DNA of 16,244 bases from an uncultured Streptococcus sp. GTDB taxonomy: Bacteria > Bacillota > Bacilli > Lactobacillales > Streptococcaceae. Made by a program: the position numbers and the translations under genes. Below are positions 7,245 through 15,134 of this stretch, in pieces. The notes beneath the pieces were generated by a model. That model was given only the letters and a program-made list of their open reading frames with translations, had not been told where the DNA came from and ran no database searches. The DNA is taken from NCBI RefSeq assembly GCF_943912555.1, contig NZ_CALTUR010000029.1, forward strand, positions 1-16,244, in the 5' to 3' direction. The first letter of the stretch is position 1; the number at the start of each line of letters is the position of its first letter.

Positions 7245-7441
7245 ATACTCAATGAAAATCAAAGAGCAAACTAGAAAACTAGCCGCAGGCTGCTCAAAGC
7301 ACAGCTTTGAGGTTGCAGATAAAACTGACGAAGTCAGCTCAAAACACTGTTTTGAGGTTGTGGATAGAACTGACGAAGTCAGTAACCATACCTACGGCAA
7401 GGCGACGTTGACGCGGTTTGAATTTGATTTTTGAAGAGTAT
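7245..7441 (-). repeat. BOX element, A1-B2-C1 arrangement
   Basis: This 197-bp intergenic repeat has the three BOX modules of pneumococcus, oriented with the genes. boxA is 59 bp (7383-7441) and includes CTACGGCAAGGCGACG, the region used in BOX typing. Two 45-bp boxB units follow (7338-7382 and 7293-7337). boxC is 7245-7292 and contains TACTCAATGAAAATCAAAG. The outer ends are TACTC inverted repeats. Each boxB contains a CTCAAA.../...TTTGAG hairpin and a CTGACGAAGTCAG hairpin. It separates the spxA terminator from the lipoprotein gene. An open frame across it at 7252-7434 on the plus strand is incidental. Confidence 0.93.
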
Positions 7442-7476
7442 AAAATAGAATAAGACTGGGAATTGCTCCCAGCCTT
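7442..7476 (-). terminator. Terminator of spxA
   Basis: AAGGCTGGGA pairs with TCCCAGTCTT (10 bp, one G-T) over GCAAT, then ATTCTATTTTA. The BOX element begins immediately after the tail. Confidence 0.8.
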
Positions 7477-7481
7477 GATGT

Positions 7482-7880
7482 TTATAGAGCTGCACGCAAA
7501 CGTGCTTCTGCATTTTCTACATTACGGACAGAGCGTGGTAGGAAGGCACGAATATCGTCTTCCTTATAGCCAACTTGCAGGCGTTTTTCATCTACAAGGA
7601 TTGGGCTCTTTAAAATTCTCGGTGTTTCCATAATCAGATTGAGGACTTCGTTGACACTCAAATCTTCAATATCCACTCCAAGGGCTTTGGCATAGCGATT
7701 TTTAGATGAAACGATGCTGGCTATTCCGTTATCTGTTTTGGTTAGAATATCCAGTAATTCTTCTCTCGTAATTCCTTCTTTACCAAGGTTTTGTTCTTTA
7801 TAACTTAACTGGTGGGCATTGAGCCAGGTTTTTGCTTTTTTACAACTAGTACAACTTGAGACTGTATAAATTTTGATCAT
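7482..7880 (-). CDS. spxA: Spx family transcription regulator (ArsC-like)
   Basis: Spx proteins bind the alpha subunit C-terminal domain of RNA polymerase, activating thiol-stress genes and blocking other activators; in pneumococcus an SpxA paralogue represses early competence genes. The 132-aa protein has the thioredoxin-like ArsC/Spx fold with the redox pair Cys10-Thr-Ser-Cys13, the alpha-binding Gly52, and the family block DEKRLQVGYKEDDIRAFLP. The Arg91-Arg92 pair near the redox centre in Bacillus Spx aligns here with Lys91-Ser92. Streptococci carry two Spx paralogues; which one this is cannot be settled here. The ATG at 7880 follows AAAGGGGTAGG. The gene is a single unit with an extended -10 promoter behind phased A-tracts. 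Confidence 0.92.
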   Translation of the reverse strand: MIKIYTVSSCTSCKKAKTWLNAHQLSYKEQNLGKEGITREELLDILTKTDNGIASIVSSKNRYAKALGVDIEDLSVNEVLNLIMETPRILKSPILVDEKRLQVGYKEDDIRAFLPRSVRNVENAEARLRAAL

Positions 7881-7921
7881 GTACCTACCCCTTTCGCTAC
7901 ATGTTACTATCAGTTTAGTCT

Positions 7922-7930
7922 ATTATACCA
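7922..7930 (-). promoter_or_regulatory. Extended -10 promoter of spxA
   Basis: The minus strand reads ATGGTATAATAGAC: TATAAT at 7922-7927 with TG one base upstream. No good -35 box is present at 16-18 nt, so activity may depend on the TG motif and on the A-rich DNA further upstream. Confidence 0.7.
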
Positions 7931-7955
7931 TAAAAAACATCCGACTTGCGACCTA

Positions 7956-7998
7956 TTTTTATTTTTTTTGACTTTTTTCGTCATTTTCGTACTTTTTT
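7956..7998 (-). promoter_or_regulatory. Phased A-tracts (curved DNA / UP element) upstream of spxA
   Basis: On the minus strand A-runs of 6, 4, 6 and 8 bases are centred at 7995.5, 7985.5, 7975.5 and 7965.5, exactly 10 bp apart, with a fifth run at 7956-7960. Such phasing predicts strong intrinsic curvature, just upstream of the -35 region of spxA. No terminator for mgtA was found in this stretch. Confidence 0.65.
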
Positions 7999-8014
7999 CT
8001 TGACAAAATGAAAT

Positions 8015-10675
8015 TTACAGCCATTCTTTATATTTCTTGATATAGATTTTTTTCACAATTGTCACGCTAATCATGTACAAAATGATGATAAAAATCAAAA
8101 AGATGAAATAAATCGGTTTCAAAGGAGTCAAATGAAGAAGGCTAGCTAGTGGACTGTAGGGAAGGAAAGTCACAAAGGCTGCAGCCAATAAGGTTGTCAC
8201 AAGGACTAGCCAAGCTGGACGACTTTGTAAAAAAGGAATGTTGGCTGAACGCAACATATGGATAACCATGGTCTGCGACCACATGGACTCGATAAACCAA
8301 CCTGTTTGGAACAAAACAATAAAGCCTACGGCAGACTCTGCCCCATGAACATAAGTTTGACCTGTTGTCATAGGTACAATGATAAAATAAAGCAAACTGA
8401 AGGTCAAAATATCAAAGGCAGAAGAGATAGGTCCCATCCAAATCATGAAACGTGTGATAGACTTAGCTTCCCAGGTATGCGGATTTCTCAAAAAATCTTT
8501 GTCCACCTTGTCAAAAGGCAAGGCAATACAAGACAAATCATAGACTAGATTTAGAATAATCAGATGGACTGGTGCCATCGGTAGAAAGGGTAAAAAGATC
8601 CCAGAAACTAAAAGGGATAAGATATTCCCAAAATTAGAACTCACTGTCATTTTGATATATTTGGTCATATTAGCATAGACCTTACGACCCTCAACGAGTC
8701 CTTTTTCAAGCACCATTAGATCCTTATCAAGTAGGATAACATCAGCTGTTTCTTTGGCAATATCTACTGCTGTATCAACAGAAATCCCAACATCCGCTAC
8801 TTTCATAGAAGGGGCATCATTAATTCCATCTCCCATATAGCCAACAGCATGACCATTGGCTTTAAATTGCAAAATAATCCTTGCTTTTTGGTCAGGAGAA
8901 AGTTTGGCAAAGACTGTTACCTCCTCTACAGCTTGGGCCAATTCTTGATTACTCATCTGGTCAATTTCAGACCCTAACAGCATCTGATTAATATCTAATC
9001 CAACCTTTTCACAGACTGCTTGGGTAACTTTTTCATTGTCTCCCGTCAAAATCTTTGTTTGAACCCCATGTTCTAACAGTGCCTTAATTGCTGGTGCTGC
9101 AGATGGTTTAGGAGGATCTAGGAAAGCTAAATAACCAGTTAGAATCATATCTCCTTCGTCATCAACTGTATAGGCATGACCTTCCCTCAAATCTGACTTA
9201 TAGGCCACTCCCAAGACACGCAAACCTTGTTGATTTAGCTGTCTGACTTCTGCTAAGATTTCTTCTCTAATAGCATCTGTCAAGGGAGTAATCATTCCAT
9301 GGTATTCCGCATGACTGGAAATCATCAACATTTCCTCAAGGGCCCCCTTAGTTACCAAACTAACCGTTTCGTGTTCATCCTTAACGATAACACTCATCCG
9401 TCTACGTTCAAAATCAAAAGGAAGCTCATCTATTTTTTGAAAGGTTTGAGCCAGATTTTGCAAGAGGGCGTGTTTTTTTGCTTCCTTTTCAGTCCGTTTA
9501 ATGATGGCTCTGTCCATCAAATTTTTCAAGCCAGTTTGAAAATAGGAATTGAGATAGGCCCGTCTCAAGACGGTCAAATCCAAGCGCCCGTGGATGTCCA
9601 AGGGATATTCTAGAACGATTTCATCTTGGGTTAGAGTTCCTGTTTTATCTGTACACAAGATATCAATCGCCCCCAAGTCCTGTATGGCATTGAGTTTTTT
9701 GATAACCACTTTTTCCTTGGCCATGATAATAGAACCCTTTGCTAGGCTAGCGGTAATAATCATAGGCAGCATCTCAGGTGTCAATCCAACACCGACACTC
9801 AGTGCAAATACACCTGCTTCTAACCAATCACCATCTGTTAAACCATTGGACAAGAAAACGATGGGAACCATAACCAACATCAAGCGAATCAAGAGCCAAG
9901 AAATACTATTCATCTCTCGTTCAAACGAAGTGGGCTCATCATAGGTGTTCAGAGTCTGCTCAATGGCCCCCATCATGGTAGCATCACCAACCGCCAAAAC
10001 CACAGCCTTAGCAGTACCAGACAAGACATTGGTTCCCATAAAGGCCAAGGATTCGGCTTCGAGAAGGCTATCAGATTGTTGGTCTATTGACTTGGTCAAG
10101 ACCAATTTTTCAACTGCATCACTTTCTCCTGTCAAACCAGACTGTTGTACAAAGAAATCGCGCGACTCAAATAAAAGAAGATCTGCTGGAATCATATCAC
10201 CAGCGCTTAATTTAACCACATCACCTACTACCAAATCATCGATAGGTACTTCTTGAATTTCCCCTTGACGAATGACAGTCGCTGTATTAACAATCATTTT
10301 TGAAAGATTGGTGGCTGCCTTATCACTGCGGAGTTCTTGAATAAATCGAATGCCACCAGAAATGAGGACTAGGACAACAATGATAATAGAAGTCGTGGGA
10401 TCCTCTTGACCTGGTTTTGCCAACCAAACATTGGTCACTAAAGATATAGTAGCAATGACAAGCAAGATAATTGTGAAAGGATTGATAATCGATTCGTAAA
10501 TCTTTTTCAAAATCGAATCTTCTTGGCCTTTGGTAATCATATTTTCTCCATAGAGGCTACGATTTTTTTCGACTTGTTCCTCTGTCAATCCGTTTAAACT
10601 GGTATGATAAAAAGTTAGACTCTCGTCTAAAGGGACTTGAATAGCTGTTGCTAATCTTTCTTTTGTAGTTTTCAT
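8015..10675 (-). CDS. mgtA: Magnesium-translocating P-type ATPase (MgtA/MgtB, type IIIB)
   Basis: This membrane pump uses ATP to import Mg2+. The 886-aa protein has the complete P-type ATPase set: actuator motif TGES (182-185), PEMLP in the fourth helix (300-304), phosphorylation motif D343KTGTLTQ, nucleotide-binding TKGA (442-445), TGDN (544-547) and GDGIND (615-620). The C-terminal block of about six helices includes LNLVYDLSCIALPFDKVD, characteristic of the MgtA branch rather than Ca2+ pumps. Length is normal for MgtA. The ATG at 10675 follows AAGGAAGGAGA. The 5' leader holds an M-box, a terminator, a small ORF and a BOX element, so expression is expected under magnesium shortage. No terminator was found downstream; read-through into spxA is possible. 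Confidence 0.95.
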   Translation of the reverse strand: MKTTKERLATAIQVPLDESLTFYHTSLNGLTEEQVEKNRSLYGENMITKGQEDSILKKIYESIINPFTIILLVIATISLVTNVWLAKPGQEDPTTSIIIVVLVLISGGIRFIQELRSDKAATNLSKMIVNTATVIRQGEIQEVPIDDLVVGDVVKLSAGDMIPADLLLFESRDFFVQQSGLTGESDAVEKLVLTKSIDQQSDSLLEAESLAFMGTNVLSGTAKAVVLAVGDATMMGAIEQTLNTYDEPTSFEREMNSISWLLIRLMLVMVPIVFLSNGLTDGDWLEAGVFALSVGVGLTPEMLPMIITASLAKGSIIMAKEKVVIKKLNAIQDLGAIDILCTDKTGTLTQDEIVLEYPLDIHGRLDLTVLRRAYLNSYFQTGLKNLMDRAIIKRTEKEAKKHALLQNLAQTFQKIDELPFDFERRRMSVIVKDEHETVSLVTKGALEEMLMISSHAEYHGMITPLTDAIREEILAEVRQLNQQGLRVLGVAYKSDLREGHAYTVDDEGDMILTGYLAFLDPPKPSAAPAIKALLEHGVQTKILTGDNEKVTQAVCEKVGLDINQMLLGSEIDQMSNQELAQAVEEVTVFAKLSPDQKARIILQFKANGHAVGYMGDGINDAPSMKVADVGISVDTAVDIAKETADVILLDKDLMVLEKGLVEGRKVYANMTKYIKMTVSSNFGNILSLLVSGIFLPFLPMAPVHLIILNLVYDLSCIALPFDKVDKDFLRNPHTWEAKSITRFMIWMGPISSAFDILTFSLLYFIIVPMTTGQTYVHGAESAVGFIVLFQTGWFIESMWSQTMVIHMLRSANIPFLQSRPAWLVLVTTLLAAAFVTFLPYSPLASLLHLTPLKPIYFIFLIFIIILYMISVTIVKKIYIKKYKEWL

Positions 10676-10690
10676 GTATTCTCCTTCCTT

Positions 10691-10745
10691 AGTGAGAATA
10701 GCAATTTTTACTCACTTTCTCACTCTAAACAAGGAGTCACTCACT
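10691..10745 (-). promoter_or_regulatory. Possible alternative hairpins before the mgtA ribosome site
   Basis: On the minus strand three AGTGAG sequences (10740-10745, 10719-10724, 10711-10716) can each pair with one CTCACT (10691-10696) located directly before the AAGGAAGGAG site of mgtA. The three stems exclude each other. Whether they fold is untested. Confidence 0.35.
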
Positions 10746-10750
10746 GTCTA

Positions 10751-10855
10751 ATACTCAATGAAAATCAAAGAGCAAACTAGGAAACTAGCCACAGGCTGTA
10801 CTTGAGTACGGCAAGGCGACGTTGACGTGGTTTGAATTTGATTTTAGAAGAGTAT
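10751..10855 (-). repeat. BOX element, A1-C1 arrangement (no boxB)
   Basis: A 105-bp BOX element in the same orientation as the genes: boxA (10797-10855) with ACGGCAAGGCGACG, joined directly to boxC (10751-10796) with TACTCAATGAAAATCAAAG. The ends are TACTC inverted repeats next to TA. boxB is absent, and the A-C junction carries a GTACTTGAGTAC hairpin. It lies in the mgtA 5' leader and supplies the last 22 or so codons of the leader ORF. Confidence 0.92.
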
Positions 10856-10928
10856 AAATCTCAAAGGCGAGTATACAAAACAGTAACTGACTCATATACT
10901 GCGGCTCTGGATGATCATCAATTTGCAT
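10785..10928 (-). CDS. Leader ORF between the M-box and mgtA (47 codons)
   Basis: An ATG at 10928 is preceded by AAAGGAG with 6-nt spacing, an ideal ribosome site. The 47-codon frame begins MQIDDHPEPQYMSQLLFC and ends at TAG inside the BOX element. Residues 4-9 (DDHPEP) alternate acid and proline; residues 14-28 are hydrophobic. The last 20 or so residues are encoded by boxA/boxC and are surely an accident of insertion; with the BOX removed the frame would stop after about 24-28 codons, depending on the exact ends. Its place after a magnesium riboswitch and before a magnesium pump, with an acidic/Pro N-terminus like Salmonella MgtL, suggests a regulatory leader peptide. It could instead be a remnant of a small gene. 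Confidence 0.5.
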   Translation of the reverse strand: MQIDDHPEPQYMSQLLFCILAFEIYTLLKSNSNHVNVALPYSSTACG

Positions 10929-10954
10929 ACTCTTCTCCTTTCTTTATTTTTAAC

Positions 10955-10989
10955 AGTAGAAAATCCTACCATCAAAAAATGGCAGGATT
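10955..10989 (-). terminator. Terminator hairpin of the M-box expression platform
   Basis: AATCCTGCCA pairs with TGGTAGGATT (10 bp, one G-T) over TTTTTTGA, followed by a short TTTTC tail. It lies about 20 nt past the M-box 3' end. A second stem AAAAAAC/GTTTTTT just before it may belong to the switch. Confidence 0.65.
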
Positions 10990-11010
10990 AAAAAACTAAT
11001 TATCTGTTTT

Positions 11011-11150
11011 TTCGTTCAAGCTTTAACTCCATAGGGCAATGTAATGAGCTTAGTCTTAGCCTTCGCGACCAAAACTGTTGACCAACGAGTAGTGTCTCCA
11101 CTGCTTTGCGGTAGTCATCCGTATCCCTATGGTAGCCTCACCTACCGTTT
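11011..11150 (-). ncRNA. M-box (ykoK) magnesium riboswitch
   Basis: The transcribed strand contains the conserved M-box blocks in order: GGTAGGTGAGGCTACC near the 5' end, CATAGGGATACGG, then TTGGTCAACAG in the centre, and CATTGCCCTATGGAGTTAAAGC at the 3' end. CATAGGG pairs with CCCTATG, as in the long-range M-box helix. In other Firmicutes this RNA senses Mg2+ and, when bound, favours termination ahead of magnesium transport genes. Here it is followed by a terminator hairpin and leads to mgtA. The exact ends are approximate. Confidence 0.9.
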
Positions 11151-11159
11151 TCGTCTTTC

Positions 11160-11188
11160 AGTATAAACCTTTAAATCTTAAAAGTCAA
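11160..11188 (-). promoter_or_regulatory. Sigma-A promoter of the M-box/mgtA transcript
   Basis: TTGACT (11183-11188), a 17-nt spacer and TATACT (11160-11165), near consensus. The start of the RNA would fall around 11153, just before the M-box. Confidence 0.85.
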
Positions 11189-11212
11189 TCATTTGAGCTG
11201 TTTGACTCTTAA
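11178..11212 (-). terminator. Inverted repeat after pepP overlapping the mgtA -35
   Basis: TTAAGAGTCAA (including the pepP stop codon) can pair with TTGACTTTTAA (11 bp, one G-T) over a 13-nt loop. No T tract follows, so termination would be weak. The 3' arm contains the -35 box of the mgtA promoter. Confidence 0.4.
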
Positions 11213-12270
11213 ATGACTATCAACTCTTTGGGAGCTAGGGTCAACAATTCACAACCTGTCTCTGTAATCAAGATATCATCCTCGATACGAACGCCATATT
11301 TGCCTTCGATGTAGATACCTGGCTCATCTGTCAAGGCCATACCTGCCTTAATAGTTTCTGTAGAAGTCTGGCTAAAGTATGGTTCCTCATGGATATCCAG
11401 GCCAATACCGTGGCCAATACCGTGAGTAAAGTAGTCGCCATAGCCTGCCTCGATGATAATATCACGAGGGATTTTATCAAAGTCACGGAAGCCTAAGCCT
11501 GCCTTGGCTTGATCGATTAAGGCTTGGTTGGCTTTGAGAACCGTATTGTAAATCTCTGCCTGCTCGTCGCTGACATGCCCCAGATAGATAGTCCGTGTCA
11601 TATCGCTGACATAGTGGTCATAAAGACATCCGAAATCCATGGTAATAGCTTCTCCCAGCTCCACCGGTTTATGCATAGGATGGGCATGGGGTTTAGAAGA
11701 GTTGATACCGCTAGCTAAGATAGTGTCAAAAGACAAGCCAGATGCTCCCAACTCACGCATGCGGAAGTCAAGGAAGTTGGCAATCTCAATTTCAGTCTTT
11801 CCTGGCTTAATAAAGTCAAGCGCATCGCGGAAAGCTTGGTCTGAGATAGAACAAGCCTTGCGAATCGCTGCAATCTCTGCCTCATCCTTAATCATTCGAA
11901 GACCTTCAACAAACTGAGTTTGTGGAAGCAAGTCAATTCCTTCAAAGGCGGCCTGCATACGGTGGTAATAAGAAACTGAAATCTCATCTTCAAAACCGAT
12001 ACGAGACAAGCCCATGTCCTTAACAATGCCTGCAATGACAGCCAATTCATCACGATCAGCTACGATTTCAAAACCACTGGTTTCTTGCTTGGCTGCAATG
12101 ATATAGCGAGAGTCCGTCACCAAGACCTGACGGTCACGGCTGATAAAGACTGTTCCGTTTGAGCCCCAAAAACCAGTCAGGTAATAGACGTTTTTAAGGT
12201 TATTGATGATGATGCCATCTAGTTCTTTTTCTTGCATTTTAGCTAGAAATGCTTGTACACGTTTATTCAT
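11209..12270 (-). CDS. pepP: Xaa-Pro aminopeptidase (M24 family)
   Basis: The 353-aa cytoplasmic enzyme is expected to remove N-terminal residues from peptides with proline second, helping to use proline-rich peptides. It has the creatinase-like N-terminal domain (1-120, with [18 protein letters not shown]) and a pita-bread catalytic domain carrying the five M24 metal ligands: Asp212, Asp223, His287 (in [10 protein letters not shown]), Glu316 (TDEPG) and Glu330. The length is that of short bacterial PepP/PepQ proteins, so Xaa-Pro dipeptidase activity is an alternative. Its ATG overlaps the uvrA end by 8 nt (ATGAATAA), with GGAAAG upstream, so the two genes are translationally coupled in one transcript. 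Confidence 0.92.
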   Translation of the reverse strand: MNKRVQAFLAKMQEKELDGIIINNLKNVYYLTGFWGSNGTVFISRDRQVLVTDSRYIIAAKQETSGFEIVADRDELAVIAGIVKDMGLSRIGFEDEISVSYYHRMQAAFEGIDLLPQTQFVEGLRMIKDEAEIAAIRKACSISDQAFRDALDFIKPGKTEIEIANFLDFRMRELGASGLSFDTILASGINSSKPHAHPMHKPVELGEAITMDFGCLYDHYVSDMTRTIYLGHVSDEQAEIYNTVLKANQALIDQAKAGLGFRDFDKIPRDIIIEAGYGDYFTHGIGHGIGLDIHEEPYFSQTSTETIKAGMALTDEPGIYIEGKYGVRIEDDILITETGCELLTLAPKELIVI

Positions 12271-15094
12271 GATGTAACTTTCCTTTCAAATACTGTCCTG
12301 TGTAGCTGGCTTCATTGGCCGCTACTTCTTCTGGAGTTCCTGTTGCGATGATGGTTCCACCACCGACACCGCCCTCAGGACCCAAGTCAATAATATGGTC
12401 TGCAGTCTTGATAACGTCTAAATTGTGCTCAATGACGAGGACTGTATTGCCATCGTCTACAAAGCGAGCTAAAACCTTGAGCAAGCGAGCGATATCCTCG
12501 GTATGAAGACCTGTTGTCGGCTCATCCAGAATGTAGAAAGATTTTCCTGTCGAGCGTTTGTGGAGTTCACTAGCTAACTTCATACGCTGGGCTTCTCCCC
12601 CAGAAAGGGTGGTAGCAGGTTGCCCCAATGTCACATAACCAAGTCCCACATCCTTGATAGTCTGAAGTTTACGTTGAATTTTTGGAATATGTTGGAAGAA
12701 TTCCACCGCATCGTTGACCGTCATGTCCAAGACCTGCGAGATATTTTTTTCCTTGTAGTGAACTTCTAGGGTTTCACTATTGTAGCGAGTTCCATGACAG
12801 ACTTCACAAGCCACATAAACATCTGGCAAGAAGTGCATCTCGATTTTGATAATCCCGTCACCTGAGCAGGCTTCACAGCGACCACCCTTGACATTGAAAC
12901 TGAAACGCCCCTTCTTATAGCCTCGAATCTTGGCTTCATTAGTCTGAGCAAAGAGATCACGTATATCGTCAAAAACTCCTGTATAGGTAGCAGGGTTGGA
13001 CCTCGGCGTCCGTCCGATAGGGCTCTGGTCAATATCAATCAAACGATCAACATGCTCAATCCCTGTAATAGTCTTAAATTTACCAGGTTTGTCTGAATTA
13101 CGGTTGAGCTTCTGGGCAATAGCTTTTTTGAGAATGCTATTGATTAGGGTCGATTTCCCTGAACCTGATACCCCTGTCACTGCGATGAATTTCCCTAGTG
13201 GAAAGCGAGCCGTCACATTTTGCAAGTTGTTCTCACGCGCACCTGTCACTTCTATAAAACGACCATTTCCCACACGGCGCTCTTCTGGTACGGGAATGAC
13301 ACGTTTGCCTGACAAGTACTGACCTGTGATAGACTTGCTGTTGCGAGCCACTTGCTTAGGGGTTCCTGCCGCAACAATCTCCCCACCAAAAACACCCGCA
13401 CCAGGACCAACGTCAATCAGATAATCAGCCTCACGCATGGTATCTTCGTCATGTTCCACCACGATGAGGGTATTGCCCAAATCACGCATCTTTTTCAGAC
13501 TGGCAATCAGACGGTCATTATCCCTCTGGTGAAGACCAATCGATGGCTCGTCTAGGATATAGAGGACACCTGATAGGTTGGAACCAATCTGGGTTGCCAA
13601 GCGAATACGCTGACTTTCCCCACCTGAAAGGGTTCCTGCTGAACGAGACAGAGTCAGATAGTTAAGACCCACGTTATTAAGGAAGGTCAAACGATCCTTG
13701 ATTTCCTTGAGAATAGGCCGAGCAATAATGGCTTCATTTTCAGACAAGGTTAGCTGGCTCACCAATTCCAAGTGGTCAGCGATAGACAGGTCTGAGATTT
13801 CTCCGATATGTGGACCGTTCTCACCACCCACACGGACAGACAAGGCCTGGTCATTGAGACGATAGCCGTGACAGGTTTCACAGGTCAGCTCATTCATGTA
13901 GAGGCGCATCTGGGTGCGAGTGTAATCACTGTTAGTCTCATGGTAGCGACGTTTGATATTATTGACAACTCCTTCAAAAGGAATGTCAATATCGCGCACA
14001 CCACCAAATTCATTCTCATAGTGGAAATGGAATTCCTTGCCATCAGACCCATAGAGAATCAAGTTCTTTTCTTCTTCTGACAAGTCCTCAAAAGGCTTAT
14101 CCATATCCACTCCAAAGTCCGTCATGGCCTGCTCTAGCATGTTTGGATAGTAGTTGGATGAGATAGGATTCCAAGGTGCCAGCGCTCCCTCACGTAGCGT
14201 TTTGCTGGCATCTGGTACTACCAAATCAGTATCCACCTCCAGCTTGATGCCTAGGCCATCACACTCACTACAAGAGCCAAAAGGAGCATTGAAGGAGAAG
14301 AGACGAGGCTCTAACTCTGGGACAGTAAATCCACAAACTGGGCAGGCATAATGCTCAGAGAAGAGCAACTCAGAATCGTCCATGGTGTCGATAATGACAT
14401 AACCTTCTGCAATACGAAGGGCAGCCTCAATGGAATCAAAGAGACGGCTACGAATGCCCTCCTTGATAACAATACGGTCAACAACAACATCGATATTGTG
14501 TTGCTTGCTCTTAGACAACTCTGGCACTTCGGTCACATCATAGACTTCCCCATCCACACGGACACGAACATACCCATCTTTCTGAACCTTCTCGATAACA
14601 CTCTTATGTTGGCCTTTTTTCTTGCGGATGACAGGGGCCAAGATTTGCAGGCGCTGGCGTTCAGGTAACTCTAAGACCTTATCCACGATTTGCTCCACAG
14701 AAGAAGCCTTGATAGCCCCATGCCCGTTGATACAGTAAGGCGTCCCCACACGCGCGTAGAGGAGACGCAGATAGTCATTGATTTCAGTCGTAGTTCCCAC
14801 CGTCGAACGAGGGTTTTTGCTAGTCGTTTTCTGGTCGATAGAAATAGCTGGGCTGAGACCATCAATAGCATCTACATCTGGTTTTTCCATATTGCCCAAG
14901 AACTGGCGAGCGTAGGCTGACAAACTCTCTACATAGCGACGTTGTCCCTCAGCATAGAGGGTATCAAAGGCCAGACTGGATTTCCCTGAACCTGACAAGC
15001 CTGTCACAACAACTAGCTTGTCTCGTGGAATCTCCACATCAATATTTTTTAAATTATGGGCACGCGCCCCATGAATGACAATTTTATCTTGCAT
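12263..15094 (-). CDS. uvrA: Excinuclease ABC subunit A
   Basis: UvrA is the damage-recognition ATPase of nucleotide excision repair and loads UvrB on lesions. The 943-aa protein has two ABC modules: Walker [10 protein letters not shown] (32-40) and a second [10 protein letters not shown], signatures [12 protein letters not shown] and [12 protein letters not shown], and Walker B sequences [11 protein letters not shown] and [11 protein letters not shown]. Both zinc modules are present (CPVCGF...CSECDG and CEACSGDG...CEVCHGT). The frame extends to an ATG at 15127, but that ATG lies inside the -10 box; the ATG at 15094, giving [17 protein letters not shown], matches the usual start. The ribosome site is weak. 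No LexA-like operator was seen. It is the first gene of a uvrA-pepP operon. Confidence 0.97.
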   Translation of the reverse strand: MQDKIVIHGARAHNLKNIDVEIPRDKLVVVTGLSGSGKSSLAFDTLYAEGQRRYVESLSAYARQFLGNMEKPDVDAIDGLSPAISIDQKTTSKNPRSTVGTTTEINDYLRLLYARVGTPYCINGHGAIKASSVEQIVDKVLELPERQRLQILAPVIRKKKGQHKSVIEKVQKDGYVRVRVDGEVYDVTEVPELSKSKQHNIDVVVDRIVIKEGIRSRLFDSIEAALRIAEGYVIIDTMDDSELLFSEHYACPVCGFTVPELEPRLFSFNAPFGSCSECDGLGIKLEVDTDLVVPDASKTLREGALAPWNPISSNYYPNMLEQAMTDFGVDMDKPFEDLSEEEKNLILYGSDGKEFHFHYENEFGGVRDIDIPFEGVVNNIKRRYHETNSDYTRTQMRLYMNELTCETCHGYRLNDQALSVRVGGENGPHIGEISDLSIADHLELVSQLTLSENEAIIARPILKEIKDRLTFLNNVGLNYLTLSRSAGTLSGGESQRIRLATQIGSNLSGVLYILDEPSIGLHQRDNDRLIASLKKMRDLGNTLIVVEHDEDTMREADYLIDVGPGAGVFGGEIVAAGTPKQVARNSKSITGQYLSGKRVIPVPEERRVGNGRFIEVTGARENNLQNVTARFPLGKFIAVTGVSGSGKSTLINSILKKAIAQKLNRNSDKPGKFKTITGIEHVDRLIDIDQSPIGRTPRSNPATYTGVFDDIRDLFAQTNEAKIRGYKKGRFSFNVKGGRCEACSGDGIIKIEMHFLPDVYVACEVCHGTRYNSETLEVHYKEKNISQVLDMTVNDAVEFFQHIPKIQRKLQTIKDVGLGYVTLGQPATTLSGGEAQRMKLASELHKRSTGKSFYILDEPTTGLHTEDIARLLKVLARFVDDGNTVLVIEHNLDVIKTADHIIDLGPEGGVGGGTIIATGTPEEVAANEASYTGQYLKGKLHHE

Positions 15095-15125
15095 TTTTGT
15101 TCTTTCTAGTCCATTATTGCTTACC

Positions 15126-15134
15126 ATTATACCA
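15126..15134 (-). promoter_or_regulatory. Extended -10 promoter of uvrA-pepP
   Basis: TTTGGTATAATGG holds TATAAT (15126-15131) with TG one base before it. No convincing -35 box lies 16-18 nt upstream. The transcript would start about 25 nt before the uvrA ATG. Confidence 0.65.

Noticed and set aside
7252..7434. 60-aa plus-strand open frame
   Set aside because: It lies wholly inside the BOX element; the internal similarity of the peptide reflects the boxB duplication.
7245..7441. RUP element (IS630-derived repeat) instead of BOX
   Set aside because: TA-flanked inverted ends suggested RUP, but the CTACGGCAAGGCGACG core, the 59-bp boxA and the 45-bp repeated middle module identify BOX.
9299..10256. 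Three plus-strand open frames within mgtA
   Set aside because: They are antisense shadows of the conserved P-type ATPase domains.
14351..14668. Plus-strand open frames within uvrA (also 12996-13322, 13808-14080 and others)
   Set aside because: They are antisense to a strongly conserved gene, lack ribosome sites, and match no family.
15095..15127. Longer UvrA start at 15127
   Set aside because: The ATG lies in the -10 box of the uvrA promoter and would add 11 residues not expected in the family.
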